From: Pegea sp. RAD2-039
Lineage: Eukaryota; Chordata; Thaliacea; Salpida; Salpidae
Assembly (NCBI GenBank): GCA_034620365.1
Contig: JAQGEQ010000354.1
Coordinates: forward strand, 124,001 to 188,000
Direction: 5' to 3'
Length of the DNA: 64,000 nucleotides
How positions within the stretch are numbered: the stretch's first letter is position 1; every line of letters begins with the position of its first letter. Position numbers and translations under genes: made by a program. The notes beneath the pieces were generated by a model that saw only the letters and a program-made list of their open reading frames with translations, did no database searches and was not told where the DNA came from. Shown here one piece after another: positions 52,801-60,963 of the stretch.

Positions 52801-54295
52801 TATGCTCGATGCACTACTGAACTCCTAAACACAACTCTCATTCTACTCCTGGTGGTTACAACTTACTCTGTCGTAGCTTATCTGGTATCTCATCTCTTCC
52901 AGCTTCTTATCAGATCTTTCAAAATCTTCTTCTTTAGATCTTTGGAATCGGATCTACTCATTCAATTCCAATTTTTAGCTCTTTTGCATCCAGTTTTATC
53001 TCAATCTTTTCTGCATTCCGACATTTTAGTCAGTTCAAAGTCTGTTTCCAAGCTAATCCAGCATTTTCAGCCTTCTTCTTCATCTCTTACTTTCTCATCA
53101 TTTTTATCATCATCACCAAGTAAGTCATCGATACTTGTATACTCCTTGATGACCTCACGTCCTCATAGATTATTCGCGGCGGTTGTCATGGAAGCATTAC
53201 GTAACACAAACGATCACGTGCCAATGATGCGAAAACTGACATCAACAATTGACGCAAAGATTCCAAATTACTTCCTGCGCCGATTAAAGCTTCGATTTGG
53301 AATCATCAAAGTGAAACAGGTGACGTTGACTCGTCTAAAGATTCCAACAAATAATTTAGAAGTTCACAGTTTCGTCCAAATGTACATTTTGAACGGATAT
53401 CTCGAAGCTCTTCTATCGACTCTCTTTCCACTGATGACTCCTTCTACACTTTCTTCAATCCAGGAACAATCTCTCAATGCTCGGATGTTTCAGGTTTTAC
53501 CACTAGATGACGATATGAGTGTTTGTGACGTCATTTACGCAGGACTATCAGTGTCTTCGTCGGATTCAGGAATCGGGACTCCATCTGATCACTCAATTTC
53601 AGTTTATGATTATTTGACCCTCGGTGAGGTTAATGATAATCGAAAACCGATGGATCGGAGTCATCTGGAACATTTGTACGCGAGATTGGAATCGTATTCA
53701 GTTGATATGATGCTAAGAAAAGTTGAACGAGTGAACAAGCTGTCAGATGAAGTCTTGGCGGTTGAAAGAGATCTCCTGGAGGTGATAAAGATCAGTGACA
53801 ATCATCAAACCTCATTTAAATTATTTCAGATCTCTGAATCCACCACTAGGTGGAGTAAGCCGCCATTTAAGAAATCGACGAATCGCGTAAAGAAGAGCGA
53901 TGTGACGCCATTAAAGCGATTTCATGCTGATGAAGGTGACGTCATCATTTTATGTCATAACCTCATTTCATTGTTTTTGTAGACGCTATCAGCCGATTAA
54001 ATGTCGCTACAATCGCTTCAGCAGCTAAACAGAGGTTCGTGACGTCATCAGCACCTTTCATGAGTTCATCTGATTTTTTTTCAGTGTTCGTCGATGCTCT
54101 ACACGAAGTGCAAACGCAGTGATACGTCATAAAGATTGCGATGAAACAACAGAAGCTGATACTAAAAGTCGACGACGTCCCTACAGCGACGAAGGAGCCC
54201 GTACATTAGCTTCAGAAGTCCCCAAAACTCAATCACGTTGTCAACAATCACGCGAAAAAGCAGCCGTAAATATCATTAAAAAGACAGCATGGTGA
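32706..54295 (+). CDS. PKD1: Polycystin-1 (PKD1-type) receptor/channel-like protein, many short introns
   Basis: A single transcription unit of some 21.6 kb, probably sixty or more exons, runs from a signal peptide (MKFYIFLFSLFVWVA) to TGA at 54293-54295. Domains follow the vertebrate polycystin-1 order: LRR with N- and C-caps, WSC-like, PKD, C-type lectin, LDL-A-like cysteine cluster, array of PKD repeats, REJ, GPS cleavage motif (SNHLTSFG), PLAT, multi-pass membrane region with a polycystin fold, and an intracellular coiled-coil tail. Polycystin-1 is a ciliary or plasma-membrane receptor that pairs with PKD2-type channels. Introns are mostly 45-60 nt. I verified phase across the N-terminal fifteen exons, the REJ/GPS/PLAT block and the last five exons. 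Parts of the PKD array (40-44 kb) were read by motif, so single exon ends there are uncertain. The gene is clearly G+C-richer than its flanks. Confidence 0.93.
34912..36008 (+). CDS. Polycystin-1: first PKD repeat region and C-type lectin domain
   Basis: Exons 34912-34989, 35037-35212, 35264-35427, 35479-35692, 35740-35879 and 35918-36008. The first two or three exons form Ig-like PKD modules (VTWYFGINS, HKFPTSGSYKVSA, ISWYVERDGKT). A C-type lectin domain follows: CSYFEEERSCFRV, WEEAESFCRSFHSEAHLATI, YWIGFNDRE, WSPSTSPWG, DCVYLGVSTMKWFNGRCGEE and ICQY. The calcium-site EPN/QPD type is not obvious (EQPDERVSNQP is the closest segment). A 51-nt intron (35428-35478) is stop-free in frame and contains TGACGTCA. 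Confidence 0.87.
36062..36754 (+). CDS. Polycystin-1: post-lectin segment with LDL-A-like cysteine cluster
   Basis: Exons 36062-36183, 36231-36433, about 36472-36580 and 36622-36750. The first pair encodes a beta-rich segment (NYVLLFPGLWIFENSKLNGW) seen after the lectin domain in polycystins. Then comes a cysteine cluster (LDTCQQVLNQRITCPRDQYF, SLSC) in the position of the LDL-A module. To keep frame into this exon the upstream exon must end at 36433 (AT|GTTTAAG) with a 38-nt intron; ending at the better-looking CCAG|GTCTTT gives a shifted frame. This choice is an inference. Confidence 0.65.
36859..44230 (+). CDS. Polycystin-1: array of PKD (Ig-like) repeats
   Basis: About twenty exons encode successive Ig-like PKD domains recognised by a Trp-x-Phe/Asp-Gly core and a conserved F..G.Y.V...A.N motif. 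Examples are FKRAGSTSVT, FRKEGIYKLT, FESAGLHDVTIRADN, YPEKGNYNVTATASN, IYSEPGAYSV, FPTRGSYQLVANVSN, FTKVKTYQVHLTASNVIGN, VYRKSGIFIV and FFKAGTVEIEVIADNKIG. The count is near the 15-16 of vertebrate polycystin-1, but I did not fix each border. Many N-glycosylation sequons (NxS/T) fit an extracellular array. Long introns sit at about 39119-39580 and 42450-43270; both are AT-rich and empty. Confidence 0.8.
38467..38730 (+). repeat. Intronic 42-nt tandem repeat carrying TGACGTCA and a copied 5' splice site
   Basis: The intron after exon ...WFVH starts with a 42-nt unit (38467-38508) repeated at 38509-38550 and 38551-38592 with one or two changes, then a partial copy. Each unit begins GTAAGTTGC, preceded by CAT, so the real donor (CAT|GTAAGTTGC) is duplicated twice inside the intron. 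Each unit has two TGACGTCA palindromes. Two more lie at 38618 and 38695, eight in all in the 264-nt intron. Using a downstream donor would bring an in-frame TGA after VSC. Confidence 0.9.
44231..48300 (+). CDS. Polycystin-1: REJ (receptor for egg jelly) region
   Basis: The region opens with CRAYNLQYKWKMYN, then a SLTLEVGNYCVITTASY segment and the hallmark ISGGTYRIVSNKVDVIFNAS with SFDPD and FEWSC, all typical REJ sequences following the last PKD repeat. Further exons include FNWSDESLAPLV, a helical stretch (IVADFITGLVTVLNQ, RNDITRTITSLN) and the pre-GPS segment DVYLSFSDYPNEWN. Introns are about 50 nt except near 46650-46930 and 47790-48130. REJ is found only in polycystin/REJ-family proteins and folds with the GPS region for autoproteolysis. 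Confidence 0.85.
48312..48640 (+). CDS. Polycystin-1: GPS autoproteolysis motif
   Basis: Two exons join across a 53-nt intron (48433-48485) to give SSCQYFNNA, SQSWDNYGLETSPETTPSVA and ICYSNHLTSFG. The His-Leu^Thr cleavage tripeptide is encoded at 48561-48569. Like human PKD1, and unlike adhesion GPCRs, the second conserved Cys is replaced (GLETSP in place of GC) and only one Cys precedes the HLT. Reading straight through the intron would give a frame break, so the splice is needed. Confidence 0.88.
48680..49345 (+). CDS. Polycystin-1: first transmembrane helix and PLAT domain
   Basis: After GPS, VALILISVIFAIYVISMIIC is the first membrane helix. The cytoplasmic PLAT (LH2) domain follows: FKYEVTVKTSS, GTSANIGIRVYGSQEKS, FQRGSVDSFYIAS, LGEIRKIQIWHDNT, GLDPAWNVSRVMVKDIE. 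This is a textbook match to the PLAT beta-sandwich that binds lipids or partners in polycystins. One intron begins GTTGGTTGGTTGG, an unusual donor also seen elsewhere in this gene. Confidence 0.9.
49350..53320 (+). CDS. Polycystin-1: multi-pass membrane region with polycystin (TOP) fold
   Basis: Recognisable blocks in order are WKDNHLWWSLIEHPQRSTFT with RMQRLTC; a helix ending FPLNIIIVLLFKKS; an acidic cytoplasmic loop; LPHIFIYFAYFLC, WVISLLVAMLESFFIIEPIK and VLLVAVYAI; then the extracellular polycystin fold with LLGKIRLRQQLALPG, WSFQHPSSFG, SGYFVDLDPSSWESTLASLQ and TRVVILEFTHLNP. Final helices include LDIVFIVFFALIGIFLWV, WINLFVNFNILLICILFI, LTYLSSFLLAILMAK and VVRLLRFVQGWSKFGETYAR. All correspond to polycystin-1 family blocks. 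PKD1 lacks an independent pore, and I see no clear selectivity filter here. Confidence 0.88.
50736..50750 (+). promoter_or_regulatory. CTCF-like motif in a polycystin intron
   Basis: GCCACTAGGGGGCAG fits the vertebrate CTCF core (CCASYAGRKGGC plus flank) at every consensus position. It lies inside a roughly 58-nt intron of the polycystin gene. Five related motifs occur at 36078, 41506, 50351, 52018 and 53841. Occupancy cannot be judged from sequence, and the species may not use this consensus. Confidence 0.35.
52018..52031 (-). promoter_or_regulatory. CTCF-like motif in a polycystin exon
   Basis: On the minus strand CCAGTAGGTGGCAG fits the CTCF core consensus exactly. It lies in the exon encoding ...EFTHLNPATYW, so it may simply reflect codons. 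Grouped with the other five sites because of the density of the motif in this gene. Confidence 0.25.
53321..54295 (+). CDS. Polycystin-1: cytoplasmic tail with coiled coil
   Basis: Exons: end of 52750-53781, then 53830-53935, 53983-54034 and 54085-54295, with introns of 47-50 nt. The tail starts after YFLRRLKLRFGIIKVKQV, the counterpart of the human segment after the last helix. It contains a heptad stretch (LEHLYARLESYSVDMML, VNKLSDEVLAVERDLLEV) where vertebrate PKD1 has the coiled coil that pairs with PKD2, and ends in a basic Arg/Lys-rich region (TKSRRRPYS, ...IIKKTAW). Two of the three introns contain TGACGTCA next to the donor. Confidence 0.86.
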
Positions 54296-56696
54296 AGTTG
54301 ACTTTTTTGGTAGTTTTTTGTTTTGGCGACAATTTTTTCAGATGCTTTTTATCTTTAAGTCATTTCTTCAATCAGCTGACAAAGAATCATTTTTTTTCTG
54401 CTTTATCAATGTAGCTGTGTTTGTGTATATTACGATTAGATGTTTGCCAAATTCTTCAAATAAACTATTTTCTTCACTTACTAAATGATTTTAATTTGCA
54501 GTGATTAATTTTTAGGCAGTTTCAAAAGTTTTTGAAATTAAAATCTTACCAGAGAAAAGCTGATATTTTAGCAAATTTAAGCTAACAGGTTTTGGCAAGC
54601 TATACAATAAAATAAAATTTTCTTTGTCATTTTTCAACAATTTTTAAACAATTCATTTTTTATTTGCTTAATGAATTTGTAAAAGCAATAGAGAATAAAA
54701 ACTTTGAAAACTCTAAAAAGCAGCAAACCTAAAACAGCTCCTGTTTAAACAAAATACAATTTATTAAAATATTAAAAAGATTTATTAGGAAATAAACAGA
54801 AGATTTTTGGTTGTAATATTATTAAATAAGATAATAGAGATTAAATGAATTTAAAAACTTAGGACTGAATTACTGTAGTACCTGTAAAATCCAGCAGTTT
54901 AATCACTGACTGACTACAAGTATTGATTGAATGAAATTTAATGAAACTTGATATAGTGTAAATAAAATATTGAGTGAAAATAGTAAAAATATTCAATGAA
55001 AGAATTTTGAATGAAAAAACGTGAGTAAGTTTAGTTTCAAATATTCTAAATAAAGAATTATTTAACTAGTTATAATTAAAAAAACATAACGTCAAACAAA
55101 TTTGATTAAATCTAAATTATAATGATTAAGTGCTTTATCATGAACATTTAAGTAGTTTACTGAAACGTTTCTTTGACTAAAATAGATAAATAATTGAAAC
55201 TGAACTTTCTTATGTTATAAAAATAAAACTATTAAATAAAACTCAGTGCAATTTTAACACTAATTAGTTTACTTTTAATTTGATAAAAACAAACCAATTT
55301 AATTAAAAACCTTTAAAACAAGATCAACAGATTAAATATTTGTTCAAGTAATAACTTAAAATAAATTTTAAAAAGATTAAACTATCGATTATTCTCTTAA
55401 GAAGTTTTAAATTTTCTTGCAATCTTTAAATTGATTTTTAATCAAGTAAAACTGTAAGATGATAGTCAAGAAAGAACTTAATAACTTTTTATCTTACAGA
55501 AAAAGCTTCTTTTTGTTAGATGCGTGTAGTTTGTTTGAATGGATCAAGTATATACTGAAGATAATAGCATTAAATATGCATCCAAAAAGTGAGATAACAG
55601 TTTATTGAATTTATTTAGAAGTAAAATCCTTAAGTTGCAAATTAAAGCATCTTAAAAATAAGGTATAAGCAAGTTACCAACAGGTAATCTGTGAAAGTTT
55701 CATTGGGAGTTTACTTGTTAATTTGTCAAAATATATAAGAGTCAAGGTTGTAAGATTTTATTATTATCCGAAACCTGTCACCAAGAAAAGGAAAAAACAT
55801 GAAATAAGATAAGTTGAGCAAGCTCATGAATAAGTTATGAGTGAAAGTAACTTCAACAACAGAAATTTCTGTTAAATTCTTTTTATCGTAATCTTTATTT
55901 CAAAAAGCCTCTGTCAAAACAAGTAAAAAGCCTTTGAAAAAGATGGCTTAAAATCTTTTTCCGTATTCTATCAGATAAAAGGTTTTTTAATGCTGGAACA
56001 GTTGATTGCCAGTTAGTTTTGCTTTTATCAAATTAGTTTCAGCTATAGGTGTTAATGTAGTAAAGAATAATCGTTTTGAAAAATGTTTGTTTTGAGAAAT
56101 TGTTTGAATTATTGAATCAATTCAAAAATAATTTTTTGAAATATGTGTATTTAATTTCTTTGATATAATTTTTTGGTTAAAAAAATCTGTACAATTATTT
56201 AATTTGATATTAGTTCTAATATTTCACATTTTAATATCTATAATTTTAGATCAGTTTTGTAATACTTTATATCTTAAAATTAATCTCTTCAAATATTCAA
56301 CGATTTTGTAACCTAATAAAAGTGAATTGAAATTCTAAAGAATGTGGTACTTGAAAAACTACAAAAAATATTTAATATTTTACTAGTACAGATATAAACA
56401 ACTTTAAATTAATTCTGTTTAAATAAACAAACATTGAAAAGTAGTGATGGTGTTACAGATAAAAATTAGACCAACAAGTTTGTCGTTTAGCTAAAACACT
56501 ATAGCATACTTAATCTAGAATATGTATCAAAAGGTATAAAAAAAGTTGCTAAAAATATAAAATTAAAGTTTTGCTTTATTTATTATTTACTATAAATATA
56601 TTACGAAATTACATTTAAAATATTTCTATTACTTTTTATTCAATCAATGATGTCATTATTTAACCCTATGTTAAGGTTAAATCTTTTTTCAGTGAA
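54296..56696. other. AT-rich intergenic DNA
   Basis: 3' flank of the polycystin gene and 5' flank of the TMEM200-like gene. AT-rich, no supported reading frame. AATAAA-type hexamers occur soon after the polycystin stop (for example CAAATAAACT near 54460). A 3' splice site at about 56683-56692 just before the next ATG suggests a 5'UTR exon of the TMEM200-like gene somewhere in this interval. Confidence 0.45.
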
Positions 56697-59600
56697 ATGA
56701 TTTCTGGAGGCCTTTTATCACATAATATCCGATGCCGAGAACAAATCAGAAACCCAAATATCAAAGAAACTAATCGAAAATGCAGGAAAAAAAATAGAAA
56801 GAAAATTTATCATAATTGGTTGGAAGGCAAGAAGAAAACTCGTAGAGATGTAAGCAACTTTTTATATAAATATTAATTATTGATTTTATTTTTTTATATC
56901 TTGTTTATAGGCAAAAAGGATTTTTATTTTACAAATTATATAATTTATAGTTTTGTATAAACTAAATTATCCTACAATGATTATATGATTTATCAGTTAT
57001 CAGAAGAAAAAGCTGTAAGAGGCTAGATACAGTAAAAAAGATTATTATATAGGCTTACTAAGTAAAAGAACTTATAATATATATAAATGCAACAGATACA
57101 AGACAAGTAATAATGGTAAGCTTTTGAAATGATATGTTCATTATAAATTCTATACACTTTAAAATTTATTTATTAATTATAGCTCAATTTTTTAGACTCT
57201 TATGAATTATAAAATATTTTATTAAAAAAAAACAAATGTCAAATAAATACCCAGTTACAAGCAAAGATAATTGTTATTGACTTACTTAATAGACTTTTAA
57301 ATAATTTACTTGTGTGAGTTTGGAAAAAAATCTAAAAAAGCCACTAAAATAATTGTATTTAATAAAAAATAAATTAGTAGTGATATTCACTTTTAAATTT
57401 TTAGCACTTACATTTTGCTTTCATAAGCATTAATTAATTTTCATAATTTCATAAATAAGTTTATCTTGTAAATTGTAGACTTGAAAACTCTTATTTATTT
57501 GAATTGATAGCTAACTATCAATTCACGTTTCTCAAAACTTCGATTTGTCAACCATATTTCGAATCATGAGTAAAAGACATTTCTGGCTAGGTTGATTGAC
57601 TTGTAAGAACTCAGTAAACAACACCAGACCGCAAATAAATCTTAAGTTTGGTAAGCAAAGTTACTTAGGATACATAAAGCGTGCACTATACTGTGTATCA
57701 TACTAGTAGAGTATAGACTACGGTATAATTTCACCAAATGCTTTTTTCTATATCAGAAATATAGAAAAAATTAATTTGCACACTTAAATAAAAATTTATA
57801 CCAAATATCTACAAAATTCAACTTTAGGTACAAACTGTTTTCAAAAATCTAACGAATTTGTTAGTTTGAATATTTCGAAACTATTTTGGTGCTAAATATA
57901 CAGATTTTATTTTCACACTGGTTGATACTATCTTGGCTTAAAAAACGAGCTTTTTGATTTCAATGATAAAAATTAAAAAAATTTAAATGAGTAGAAAATT
58001 AATTTTGAATGATGAATAATTCATATTTGACATAAAATTTTTCAAAATAGAATTTTAAAACACTACGGTTATATGATCATTTGCAAATTTTTTCAAGTTG
58101 ATAACTTTAAATAGAAATGATTGAATGTTTAAGCATTATTAGTGCCTTATCAACTATTAAATAATAGTCTGATTAAAAATTCAAACATTCTTTAACAAAA
58201 CTAAAATAATATTTCAAGTTTTTAAAAGCAGTATTCTTTATAATCAAAATAAGACGTTAACACTTTTAGTCTCAAATATCAAATTAATTTTAATCAGGAA
58301 GTCTTGGCAAGCTAGTACATCAAATCGATTTCAATTGACTCTTCTAAAGTTAACGATTAAAGTTAATTTTTTAAACCTGAATAAGAACAACATATTACAG
58401 TATTTTATACATAAAAAATTACTTTCTAATTTAATATTTTAGAAATACTTGTTTTCTATTTGTACACTTAGCAATGCAAAGCAGTTTTCTCAAAATCAAA
58501 TATGAAACTTGATATTAAATCATGCAGAACCGCACACGATGAATTTTTTAAATTTCGATTGGAAAAAACTCAACATAATAAGTAATTTAAAGTAGCATTT
58601 TACTGATAATTAATTAAATAGATTATAACTCAATTATCAATAGACCTTATTCAACGGTAATGATTTTAAAATGACAAATAAAACAATTATAACAGTAACA
58701 ATATTCACAGTGTATTCTGATAAAGTTTTCAATTTATAATAAAATAAAGTGGTAAGTTTTCATAAAAAAGCTGTTTAAACTCTTTCATTAAAATTCTTTT
58801 TTAGATATGTTTAATTATTAACACCTTTTAATAACCATGTAAATATGCTAAGGAGCCAAGTTTTCACAAGATTTCAGTCAAAATATAATTCAGATTAGAT
58901 AAAATCTTACTAAAAAGCTGCATAAGATAGTGAATCAGATTAGAAAGTAGTTTTATTGAGAAATTTACTTTTTTGCTCAAATTGTTAAGCTACTTTTAAA
59001 ATTGCCAAGCTCATATTGTATTTAATTAATCAATATTTGAGTTTTGTGAACTTAGATTATATCTGACTTTGTTTTTAACTTTTTTAGGTTTAGTTTAAAT
59101 CTTAACTTGTGGTTAATGTTTCAGACTTATAATCTAGGCAGGTACTTATTATAGCTAAATTTATGAATAAACTTTGAGTTGCTTCTGTTGAATTTTGGAA
59201 CAAATTGATTTAATTTTTGTGAAACTTGTTAAAATGAGAATTGTAACTTATTGTATAAAAAGAACTAAAAAAATGTTTTAACAAAATAACTGCAGGCTGA
59301 CAAACATCTTTATGTAACATATTTTTGGCCAAAATTTTATGAGTATGAACAATTATTTCTTTCATTTGGTTTGTAAATAGATTTCGTGAGGCTACTACAC
59401 TTTGAATATTTGTAAAGGGGCAAACTGTTTCAACTAGTTTTATAACTAAGCTGGTTATGAAATTAAAACAAACATTTTTATAAAGTTTATAAGGAATTCA
59501 AAAAATGATTATTTTAGAAATTACAGAATTTAACTTAACTCTAGTATTTACATGTTGCAATGTACAAGGTGCTTTTTAAACAAAAATTTCAAATCTTTAC

Positions 59601-60920
59601 TTTCTTATCAAAATACCTGTGCATTTATCTGCTATAATCAAAAGTTTGAATTTTGTTTAAATAATTCATAAGCTTTTTTATTTAATTTTACAAACTTGTT
59701 TTGTTTAGTTTTATAAACTTGTTTTGTTAACATTTGTTATTTGAAGTAAGAGAAAATATTGTTATATTTAAAGGTGAGGAAAGAAGCTAGTAGCGACCAT
59801 TCAAAAAATCCTGGGGCATATGCAATCGAAACTAGAAGCAAAATTGAATTGAAATCTCTTAGTGGTGCTTTGGGCTGTTTTGGTATTTTACTAATTACAG
59901 CAGGTTAACTTTTCTAAGTAGTTTAGAAAACGAGCTTAATTAAAGTTTAAACTTGATAAGTTTAAGTCTAAAGTTTATTTAGAGTAAAACTTATTTTGAA
60001 CTTAGAGACGGAATTATGTATAAACAAATTTTAACATTTATATGATAGCATTTATTATTATGACAATCAATTTAAAAGAGCTTTTACTTGAAGTGATTAA
60101 TTGAATTTTTTTCTGTATTTAAGTTTAATTTTCCTATTTGACTATTTGTGGTAATTATTTACTAGATAAGAAAGTTTTAAACAGAATGAACAAGAACTAC
60201 AAATTTAATAATTTAATCTATTGTGAACTTAGAAATAATTACGACTAAAATGAATTTACATTTATTATAACTTTTATTTTAAGCAAGTCTTAAAGTAAAC
60301 ATACAAAACCTTTAAAGATGTATTTTCTACTTGTAAATGATCAATATTTTTGTATTTAATAAAAACAGCAAGCTAATTTAATGATCTAATTGTTTTCTTG
60401 AGAAGGGAATTTCGTTTTCTAGAAATAGAATTGTTTATTTTATAAAAAAAAAACAGTTTTGACTCCAATGCAGTTTAGAATGATTCTCAAAGTCTAATAA
60501 TGCAAACAAAAAATTAAACAAAGCAGAAATATTAAATAAGTGATTAAATTAACCAGACAAACAAATCATAAACAATTTTTAAATACAATTTTTAGGATTA
60601 GTAGTCACTAAAATGGTTCATCCAACTTTTGGCCCAGTTGGGGTCGGAGTTGGGGTCTATTGTGTCGCTGTTTCATGGACACTAATTCTAGAACGAAGAA
60701 ATAGTAACAGAAAACTTGTATTCATTCGTGATCTCTATACAAATGCAATCATGAAAAAGAAGCAGAGGTTGGCGGATAATCGGATGAAGATTTGTAGAGT
60801 GGAAAGTCATGACCGAATTGCTTCTGATAGCTTTTGTAAGAATCTATTTTTTTGATGAAAATTTTTTAATAATGAATTTTGAGTTTAGATTCTTCTCATG
60901 ATGCAGATGATGAAGGATAG
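56697..60920 (+). CDS. TMEM200-family two-pass membrane protein, four exons
   Basis: Exons 56697-56849, 59774-59903, 60596-60835 and 60889-60920 join in phase to 184 residues ending at TAG. The N-terminus MISGGLLS and a basic region parallel the MI..GG start of vertebrate TMEM200A. Two hydrophobic helices follow: SLSGALGCFGILLITAGLVV and FGPVGVGVGVYCVAVSWTLI. LERRNSNRKLVFIRDLYTNA then matches the family [20 protein letters not shown]-type block. The C-terminus is short and acidic (HDADDEG), whereas vertebrate family members have a tail of several hundred residues. The function of the family is poorly known. Intron 1 is long (2.9 kb). Confidence 0.72.
56850..59773 (+). other. Long first intron of the TMEM200-like gene
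   Basis: Very AT-rich, 2.9 kb. No reading frame with family motifs on either strand and no recognised repeat. The long intron contrasts with the roughly 50-nt introns of the polycystin gene next door. Confidence 0.6.
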
Positions 60921-60957
60921 AAGACGAAATAAGAGCTTACAATTTAACAACTTAAAC

Positions 60958-60963
60958 AATAAA
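60958..60963 (+). terminator. Polyadenylation signal of the TMEM200-like gene
   Basis: AATAAA occurs 38 bases after the stop codon, followed by AT-rich DNA. A plausible poly(A) signal; not verified by cleavage data. Confidence 0.5.

Noticed and set aside
53120..53168. Possible 49-nt intron (GTAAGT...CATAG) in the last large polycystin exon
   Set aside because: Removing it breaks the frame, while reading through keeps a segment alignable with the human PKD1 helix before FLRRLRLW.
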